Positions 58,499 through 64,000 of a stretch of DNA of 64,000 nt are shown one piece after another. Source of the stretch: Jiangella mangrovi (GTDB taxonomy: Bacteria; Actinomycetota; Actinomycetes; Jiangellales; Jiangellaceae); assembly GCF_014204975.1 (NCBI RefSeq), contig NZ_JACHMM010000001.1:5270001-5334000 (forward strand), written 5' to 3'. The notes below the pieces were generated by a model. The model did not search any database, was not told the DNA's origin, and saw nothing but the letters and a program-made list of their open reading frames with translations. How positions within the stretch are numbered: position 1 is the first letter of the stretch; every line of letters starts with the position of its first letter. A program made the position numbers and the translations under genes.

Positions 58499-59488
58499 AG
58501 CGTGTCTCCTATATGCGCGCCCATGTGATGCAGGCGGACAGCACGACGGCGGCGCGGTAGGTGATCGCGAGCTTGTCGTAGCGGGTGGCCAGTCCTCGCC
58601 ATTGCTTGATCAGAGCGAAGGAGCGTTCGACGACGTTGCGCTGCTTGTAGGTCTGCTCGTCCAGGGCCGGAGGTCGCCCGCCGGCCGAGCCCTTGCGTTT
58701 GCGGGCGGCGATCTCGTTCTTCTTCTGCGGGATCACGGCCTTGATGTGCCGGGCTGCGAGCATCTGGCGGTTGACGCCGGAGGTGTAGGCGCGGTCGGCG
58801 ATCACCGCGTCCGGGGTGGTGCGGGCCCGGCCCGGCCCCAGGCGAGGGACGCGGATGTCGGCCAGCACCTCGGTAAGCATCACGCCATCGTTGCGCTGCC
58901 CGCCGGTGATGACCGCGGCCAGCGGGCGGCCGTGTCCATCCACCGCAAAGTGGATCTTGCTGGTCAGTCCGCCACGCGACTTGCCGATACCGTGACCTGC
59001 AGGTTCACGTTCCCCGCCGATCGGGCTAGGAACGAACCCGTCAGGCTGACTCGTGTGATTCGCCCGCGCCCCCCGTGTCCCGCTCCGGGCGCGTGGTGTT
59101 CGTGGCGTGCTGGTGGGCACGGTTGATCGTGGCGTCCACCGACACCGTCCAATCGATCTGACCAGCGGCGTCCGCCTGGGCAAGCAGCCCGGCCAGCACC
59201 TTGTCCCAGGTCCCATCCTCGGCGTATCGGCGGTGCCGCTTCCAGACCGTCTTCCACGGCCCGAATGGCTCTCGGGGCAGGTCCCGCCACGGGATCCCGG
59301 TCCGGTACCGGTAGACGATCCCCTCCACCACCCGCCGGTTATCCCAGAACGGGTGGCCCCGCCGCCCCGCGTTCGACGGCAGCAACGGCTCGATCTGCTC
59401 CCACTGAGCATCGGTCAACGACTCAAACCGAGACGAACTCACACTGCGATCATGCAGCGCGACTCATCACAGATATGGGAGACACACC
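58499..59488. mobile_element. IS5-family element (IS427-like)
   Basis: 990 bases flanked by CTAG (58495-58498 and 59489-59492), a YTAR-type target duplication. The ends are AGCGTGTCTCCTATAT on the left and, read inwards on the right, GGTGTGTCTCCCATAT. It carries one transposase in two frames. It inserted exactly at the araC stop. Confidence 0.85.
58509..59442 (-). CDS. IS5-family transposase made by frameshifting
   Basis: ORF A starts at ATG 59442 (MSSSRFESLTDAQWEQIEPL, with WDNRRVVEGIVYRYRTGIPW and first Asp in WTVSVDATINRAHQH), ending at 59041. ORF B continues in another frame as ANHTSQPDGFVPSPIGGERE and IHFAVDGHGRPLAAVITGGQ to the stop at 58509, with the Asp in VIADRAYTS and Glu in NVVERSFALIKQWRGLATRY. 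The overlap holds a G-run (GGGGGGC on the minus strand near 59073), a plausible slippery site for a -1 shift, as known in this IS group. Confidence 0.85.
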
Positions 59489-59492
59489 CTAG

Positions 59493-60191
59493 CCAACACC
59501 TCGGCGCGACGCCGCGAGTACAACCGGACCGCGCGCGTTGACGCGAGCACGATGGCCAGCATCCGTTCCGGCCGGCATCCCGGTGTCGCGCAGCGACTCA
59601 ACCCTGTCGTCCTCGCCGACAGGCTGGAGCCGAACGTCCGTGTCGGCCCCGACCTCTTCGAGGGCTCCTGGTCGTTCTTCACCCGCCCCCTCAACGCCGC
59701 CGGCCTCGCGACGTCGATCGTCGTCGTCGCGATCGGCATCCGGCGCACCGCAAGAGCAGCCACGTCCACAGCAGAGGCTACGACGCGCACAGCGCAACGG
59801 CCCGCATCGCTGGCTGTCGCGCCGTGCGACGCCGACGCGACGACGGTGCGACGAGGCCCGCCCCGCCCGCCGGGGCGGGCCCGGCCGGAGGCCGCGTCGG
59901 ACAAGTGCAAGACGTGTGCCGCCTACAGCGCAATCTTCGTACCGGGTCAGATGACGTCGAGAATCGCTGATCCGGAGGGCACTGACGATCCGGCGGTGCG
60001 ACGTCATACAGATGCATGGTCGCGCCTGCCCTGCAATGCACGATGACGTCTACGTTGCCGGATTGCTCGACCTAGCGGTGCTTCGCGGTCCGGCGTGCGC
60101 ACCTAGTGTCCAGAACGTTGTCGACCCTCAGCAGCTGGCCGGTGCCGTCGATTCGACGGCGCCGGGCTAGACATCCCAGGGGCGTAACTTG
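59493..60191. other. Gap of about 700 bases without a supported gene
   Basis: A plus frame (59552-60046) contains a short hydrophobic piece, GLATSIVVVAIGIRRTARAA, but no family signature or ribosome-binding site. The rest is low in coding signal. It looks like residual DNA between insertion sequences. Confidence 0.3.
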
Positions 60192-60299
60192 TCAAGCGGC
60201 CTCTGGTTGATCTTGGCCCCGGTGGGCCCAGGCGGTGTGTTCGTTGTAGTGGGTGTGGTGGCGTAGGCAGCCGTGCAGGATGCCGACGAGTCGGTTCAG
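60192..60299 (-). pseudogene. C-terminal fragment of an IS110-family transposase
   Basis: LNRLVGILHGCLRHHTHYNE, then a short tail and stop at 60192-60194. The LVGILHGCL motif ends actinobacterial IS110 transposases. It abuts the IS5 fragment, a chimeric scar of two elements. Confidence 0.5.
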
Positions 60300-60643
60300 A
60301 TGTTCGCCGCGTGCTGGTGTGCACGAGCGAACGTGGAATCCACCGACACCGACCAGCCCAGTTCCACGGCCCGGTCCGCGGCCGCGGCCAGGCGCGCCAG
60401 CACCACGTCCCACGTGCCGTTCCCAGCCAGGCGCCGATGCCACGTCCACACCGTCTGCCACGACCCGAACACCACCGGCAGATCCCGCCATGCGATCCCG
60501 CACCGATACCGATACACAATCGCCTCCACCATCATCCGCGCGTCGGAGAACGGACGCCCGCGCCGACGAACCGGTAATAGATCAGCGATCAACGCCCATT
60601 GCGCATCAGAGAGCAACTGAAACCGAGACACGACCCCGAGCAT
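60296..60643 (-). pseudogene. N-terminal fragment of an IS5-family transposase
   Basis: SRFQLLSDAQWALIADLLPV, then SDARMMVEAIVYRYRCGIAW and GWSVSVDSTFARAHQHAANI, the ORF-A part of an IS5 transposase, with the C-terminal half missing. The element end, GGATTTGTCAGACACGGCT (60661-60679), lies just 5' of it. Confidence 0.75.
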
Positions 60644-60736
60644 CCACGACCCACACCCGAGGATTTGTCAGACACGGCTGCACTGCGCCGCCGATCGGGT
60701 GCGATTATGGTCGCCCTGGCACACCACGAGAAGGGC

Positions 60737-61711
60737 ATGAACGTGGCGACGGCGATGGTGGAAGAGTTCGATCGCAGGATCGATCCGTACCGGTCGGAGC
60801 TGCTGGCCCACTGCTACCAGATGCTCGGCTCGGTCCACGACGCGGAGGACCTGGTCCAGGAGACCTATCTGAGAGCGTGGCGCGCGAAGGACCAGTATGA
60901 CGAGAGCCGCAGCTCCCTGCGGACCTGGCTATATCGCATCGCGACCAACGCCTGCCTCACCGCGCTTGAGAGCCGTAGCCGCCGTCCGCTGCCCTCCGGG
61001 ATGGTCGCCGAGAGCGACCCGCGCGGACCGTTGGTCCACGGCGGGGAGATCACCTGGCTCCAACCGCTTCCCGACTCTCTGCTGAGCCTGGGCGAGCCGG
61101 AGACTGCCACGATCGACCGCGGCGGTCTCCGGCTCGCCTTCGTCGCCGCCGTGCAGCACCTTTCCGCGCGGCAGCGCGCGGTGTTGATCCTGCGTGACGT
61201 GCTCGACTACTCCGCGGCCGAGGCAGCGGGCATCCTGAGCACCACAACCGCCTCGGTCAACAGTTCCCTGCAACGAGCCAGGGCCAGGCTTAGGGAGGCG
61301 GGGATTCTGGAGGAGCAGGTCGCCGAACCGTCCGAAGCCGAGCAGCGCGCCTGGGTGGACAAGTACATGAGGGCCTTTGAGAAGGCTGACGTCGAAGGGC
61401 TTAAACGACTGCTCACCGAAGACGTGCTCATGGAGATGCCTCCGATGGTCAACTGGTTCGTCGGGCGCGAAAACTACGGTGTGTTCATGGACTGGGTCTT
61501 CGCCAAGAACGGCAGCCAGTGGCGCTTCCTGCCGGTCGGCGCCAACTCCCAGCCGGCGTTCGCCGCCTACAACCGCGGCCCGAGCGGCGCGTTCGAGCTG
61601 CACACGCTGCAGGTCTTCACGGTCACGAAGAATGGCATCAGCCGCAACTCCGTCTTCCGGGACGCCGAGGTGTTCGCCTCCTTCAAGCTTCCCGCCAAAC
61701 TCGAAGCCTGA
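60737..61711 (+). CDS. ECF sigma factor with C-terminal SnoaL-like domain
   Basis: 324 residues from ATG 60737; an upstream ATG at 60707 is possible and neither has a good RBS. Region 2 is YRSELLAHCYQMLGSVHDAE and DLVQETYLRAWRAK; region 4 is LSARQRAVLILRDVLDYSAA and LSTTTASVNSSLQRARARL. The rest (DVEGLKRLLTEDVLMEMPPM) is a SnoaL-type domain, as in SigG-like sigma factors. The upstream region lies in the remains of an IS5 element, so its promoter may be recent. Confidence 0.8.
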   Translation: MNVATAMVEEFDRRIDPYRSELLAHCYQMLGSVHDAEDLVQETYLRAWRAKDQYDESRSSLRTWLYRIATNACLTALESRSRRPLPSGMVAESDPRGPLVHGGEITWLQPLPDSLLSLGEPETATIDRGGLRLAFVAAVQHLSARQRAVLILRDVLDYSAAEAAGILSTTTASVNSSLQRARARLREAGILEEQVAEPSEAEQRAWVDKYMRAFEKADVEGLKRLLTEDVLMEMPPMVNWFVGRENYGVFMDWVFAKNGSQWRFLPVGANSQPAFAAYNRGPSGAFELHTLQVFTVTKNGISRNSVFRDAEVFASFKLPAKLEA

Positions 61712-61863
61712 CAGAGCAGCCCGCCGTCCCTCCTCGTCGGCGATCGCGGCCGCGGTTGTTCGCCGGGTTCCTGATCGGCAACCTCTCTCTGTCGGGGCAC
61801 GCCTCAACACCTCTTACCGCTGGCGCGATGAGTTCTGACCCCACCGCCGGTATGTATTGACGA

Positions 61864-61887
61864 GTTCGCCGGAGTACCCCGGCGAAC
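61864..61887 (+). promoter_or_regulatory. Hairpin upstream of the SnoaL-like gene
   Basis: GTTCGCCGG (61864-61872) with CCGGCGAAC (61879-61887), perfect, 6-base loop. It lies 20 bases before the ATG at 61908 and just before the AAGGGAG ribosome-binding site. It could be an operator or a leader hairpin. The sigma gene upstream ends about 150 bases earlier. Confidence 0.45.
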
Positions 61888-61907
61888 CGGTCACAAGGGA
61901 GCATCCG

Positions 61908-62318
61908 ATGTCAGACAGTCGTGCAGTAGACGAGGCCGCCATCCAGGGCGTATTGATTGACTCCTACAAGGCGTGGGAGGCTGGCGACGCCGACGGCATG
62001 GTCGCCAACTACACGGCGGACGCGACCGCCATCATGACCGGCTCGCTCCGCGACAGCCGTGACGTGATCCGCGAGAACATGGCCCTGGCCTTCGAGGGGC
62101 CCCTCAAGGGCAGCTCGACCTACAACAAGACGCTCAGCCTCCGTTTCGTCGGCAGGGACGCCGCGATCGTCGTCAGCGAATCCGGCATCCTGTTCGCCGG
62201 CCAGACCGAGGTTCCGGACACGGGTAAGGTGAACGCGACCTGGGTATTCGAGAAGCGGGACGGCCAGTGGCTGATCGCCGCGTATCACAACAGCCCGGTG
62301 CTGGAGTCTGGGCAGTGA
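61908..62318 (+). CDS. SnoaL/DUF4440-like protein
   Basis: 136 residues from ATG 61908, with AAGGGAG seven bases upstream. The cone fold is IQGVLIDSYKAWEAGDADGM, then VANYTADATAIMTGSLRDSR and WVFEKRDGQWLIAAYHNSP. Members are enzymes, ligand binders or unknown. It lies just downstream of a SnoaL-bearing sigma factor, so a shared ligand is possible. Confidence 0.8.
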   Translation: MSDSRAVDEAAIQGVLIDSYKAWEAGDADGMVANYTADATAIMTGSLRDSRDVIRENMALAFEGPLKGSSTYNKTLSLRFVGRDAAIVVSESGILFAGQTEVPDTGKVNATWVFEKRDGQWLIAAYHNSPVLESGQ

Positions 62319-62403
62319 ACCCTTCCCTGTAACCGGCAGTGACCGTATGTAGTGGCGCAGCGGCCTGATTTCGCTGGCCCCGATGTTCGACCCTGCCGTC
62401 GAA

Positions 62404-62468
62404 CCGCGTGAAGCCCCTGGTAAAAGCAGGTCTCGACTAGAATTCAACTTCACAGGGGCTTCACGCGG
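62404..62468. repeat. 16-bp perfect inverted repeat
   Basis: CCGCGTGAAGCCCCTG (62404-62419) and CAGGGGCTTCACGCGG (62453-62468) around an AT-richer 33-base loop. It lies 85 bases after the SnoaL-like gene. It could be a strong terminator or the joined ends of a lost insertion sequence. Confidence 0.6.
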
Positions 62469-62536
62469 ACACCATCGTGACATGCACCGCCATGCTCGAC
62501 GCCGCTGTCCTCAACGCCGTCATCGCCTGGACACGA

Positions 62537-62557
62537 CATTTGCCAGACACGCTCTAG
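62537..62557. repeat. Isolated IS5-type end with CTAG
   Basis: ACATTTGCCAGACACGCT runs into CTAG. Its reverse complement, AGCGTGTCTGGCAAATGT, shares AGCGTGTCT and the CTAG with the left end of the IS5 element at 58495-58507, in inverted orientation, and resembles the other IS5 end at 60661. Confidence 0.5.
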
Positions 62558-62642
62558 CTCCTGTCTGATCCCCCAGGCACACCGCGGTCCGTGGAACGCA
62601 CCTACCTCCCGCACGCATGGATCACTGCGAGGAGGCGGCCCG

Positions 62643-62855
62643 ATGACAACGGATCGCGACGGAGAGAAGCCCAGGCGACAACATCTGAAGATCGCCGACA
62701 TCTGCATGGAGCTGGGCATCGCGCGGTCGACCTTCTACGACTGGCGGGCGAAGAAGACTGCCCCACGGTGCATCAAGCTTCCCAACGGCGAGCTCCGGGT
62801 CCGTCGCATCGACTTCGAGACCTGGCTGGACTCACGCTCGGAACGCGACCGGTGA
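62643..62855 (+). CDS. AlpA/excisionase-like helix-turn-helix protein
   Basis: 70 residues. LKIADICMELGIARSTFYDW is a winged-helix excisionase-type HTH, followed by LPNGELRVRRIDFETWLDSR. GAGGCGG lies about ten bases before the ATG. Such proteins help the integrase and often direct excision. Its stop overlaps the integrase GTG (GTGA). Confidence 0.8.
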   Translation: MTTDRDGEKPRRQHLKIADICMELGIARSTFYDWRAKKTAPRCIKLPNGELRVRRIDFETWLDSRSERDR

Positions 62856-64000
62856 ACACATCGTTCAAGGTCAATTTCTGGAAGACGCAGGTCTACCGAG
62901 GCGCTCGCAAGACGACCCACTATGTGCGCTGGACGGTCGCTGGCGAGGCGTTCAAAGAGCCGTTCGGCCTCGCCGCACAGGCGGAGAGCTTCCGCTCCGA
63001 GCTGGTCGCGGCCGCACGCAAAGGTGAAGCGTTCTACGTCGATTCCGGACTCCCCGTCTCGATGAAGCGCGCCGAGACGACCATGTCCTGGTACCAGCTC
63101 GCCTGCGACTATGTGGACGCCAAGTGGCCGCGCTCGGCCGCGACTACCCGCCGCACGGTCGCAGAGGCGCTCACCGCGGCCACCTGCCTGATGTTCACCA
63201 ATGAGCGCGGCATGCCCGACGCTGTCGAGCTGCGTGCGGCGCTGAAGCGATGGGCCTTCAACACCAATCGTCGCGCGGAGGCGAACCAGCCGGCCTGGGT
63301 GAACGACGCTCTCCGCTGGGCATCCAATCACAGCCGACCGGCCTCCGCCTTGGCGGACACCGATGTGCTTCGCCAGGTCATCGACGGACTCGCGATCCGC
63401 CTCGACGGCGGGGTCAGGGCGACCAGCGTCACGTCGCGGTGGCGCAAGATCCTCTACAACCTGGCCGAGTACGCCGTTCAGCGAAAGGTCCTCATCGCCA
63501 ACCCGTTACCCACGGTCAAACAGCCGTCGCAACGTGTCGCTCAGGTCGACCGGCGCAGCGTCGCCAACCCGACCCAGGCTCGTGATCTCCTCGCCGCGGT
63601 CGCCGCCCAGAGCAACACCGGGCAACGGCTCGAGGGCTATTTCGGCTGCCTCTACTACGCAGGCATGCGACCCGAAGAAACGGCCGAACTGCGGCGTGAC
63701 AACCTGGATCTCCCAGAGAGGGGCTGGGGCTGGATCTACCTGGATGCAGCCAAGCCCCACGCCGGCGGCGAGTGGACCGACACCGGCAACGCGAGGGACG
63801 ACCGGCCGCTCAAGCAGCGTGAGATCGGCGAGATCCGGAAGGTCCCGTCGCCTCCGGAACTCACGGCACTGCTGCATCAGCACCTCGGCACCTTTGGAAC
63901 CACCCCGGACGGACGTCTGTTCGTCGGCGAACGCAGCGCGGAACACCTTCCGGCGTTCACCGTGTTCCGGGTGTGGAGCCGTGCGCGCGAGGCGGTGTTC
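62852..64000 (+). CDS. Tyrosine recombinase/integrase (5' part)
   Basis: 383 residues are visible from GTG 62852, open at the window edge. The N-terminal arm-binding domain starts NTSFKVNFWKTQVYRGARKT. A core-binding helix region follows. The catalytic domain begins at TQARDLLAAVAAQSNTGQRL with the first catalytic Arg in LYYAGMRPEETAELRRDNL. The C-terminal HxxR and Tyr lie beyond the window. It is coupled to the excisionase, so an integrated element continues to the right. Confidence 0.85.
   Translation, partial: MNTSFKVNFWKTQVYRGARKTTHYVRWTVAGEAFKEPFGLAAQAESFRSELVAAARKGEAFYVDSGLPVSMKRAETTMSWYQLACDYVDAKWPRSAATTRRTVAEALTAATCLMFTNERGMPDAVELRAALKRWAFNTNRRAEANQPAWVNDALRWASNHSRPASALADTDVLRQVIDGLAIRLDGGVRATSVTSRWRKILYNLAEYAVQRKVLIANPLPTVKQPSQRVAQVDRRSVANPTQARDLLAAVAAQSNTGQRLEGYFGCLYYAGMRPEETAELRRDNLDLPERGWGWIYLDAAKPHAGGEWTDTGNARDDRPLKQREIGEIRKVPSPPELTALLHQHLGTFGTTPDGRLFVGERSAEHLPAFTVFRVWSRAREAVF

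Noticed and set aside
59552-60046. Plus frame of 164 codons
   Set aside because: One weak hydrophobic run only; no RBS and no similarity recalled.

Overview
The window is high-GC DNA from an actinobacterium. Signs are the strong GC bias, frequent GTG starts, many ATGA/GTGA stop-start overlaps, leaderless-type promoters, an NmrA/LuxR/ECF regulatory style, and GntK, ArsC and OpuA proteins of actinobacterial type. A Pseudonocardia-like genome is my inference, not shown. No rRNA, tRNA or CRISPR array was seen.

Layout. 1-5.5 kb is an arsenic island: FAD oxidoreductase and aquaporin (minus), divergent from an ArsR-phosphatase fusion and arsC. It is followed by decayed ars genes (ArsO-like flavoprotein and ArsR-GNAT fusion). 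6-9.6 kb holds a NarL-type two-component pair. 10.5-11 kb is a broken gluconate locus. 11-13.9 kb is an OmpR-type response regulator, sensor kinase and GerMN lipoprotein operon. 14-15.7 kb holds a STAS protein, an unknown partner, and a membrane protein preceded by a striking three-way-junction leader. 15.7-26.4 kb is a stress-like cluster: NmrA/SDR enzymes, a large LuxR regulator, a short ECF41-type sigma factor with three matching promoters, a hydrolase, and a P-type cation ATPase. 26.5-29.5 kb carries a methyltransferase, a CHRD surface protein, a sortase-like lipoprotein with a degenerate triad, and an SRPBCC protein. 30-36.2 kb holds two TetR-ABC exporter modules. 36.2-36.8 kb is a second decayed ars remnant. 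37-41 kb holds a quinone-oxidoreductase-like dehydrogenase, a DUF4386-type protein and NhaA.

40.7-49 kb is a damaged signalling locus. A NarL-type response regulator has been split by a 3.2-kb IS21-like element that carries an aminoglycoside-phosphotransferase-like gene. Its kinase has lost its catalytic core, and a large AAA/TPR ATPase lies downstream. 51-55 kb holds a PRC-barrel protein and a glycine betaine (OpuA) transporter. A leader element of about 275 bp in front of opuA is duplicated in front of the Sel1-like gene near 41.4 kb. 55-58.5 kb holds a Tat-exported hydrolase and an SDR/AraC divergent pair. 58.5-62.6 kb is rich in insertion sequences and carries an ECF-SnoaL sigma factor and a SnoaL-like protein. 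The window ends in an excisionase-integrase pair that opens another integrated element.

Two themes run through the window. Genes are grouped as regulator plus coupled enzymes or transporters. Many loci also show loss or duplication: two ars remnants, two methyltransferase copies, frameshifted genes and three or more insertion sequences. The best candidates for undescribed biology are the structured leader at 14955-15050, the duplicated leader at 41.6/54.9 kb, the truncated ECF41-type circuit and the triad-less sortase.
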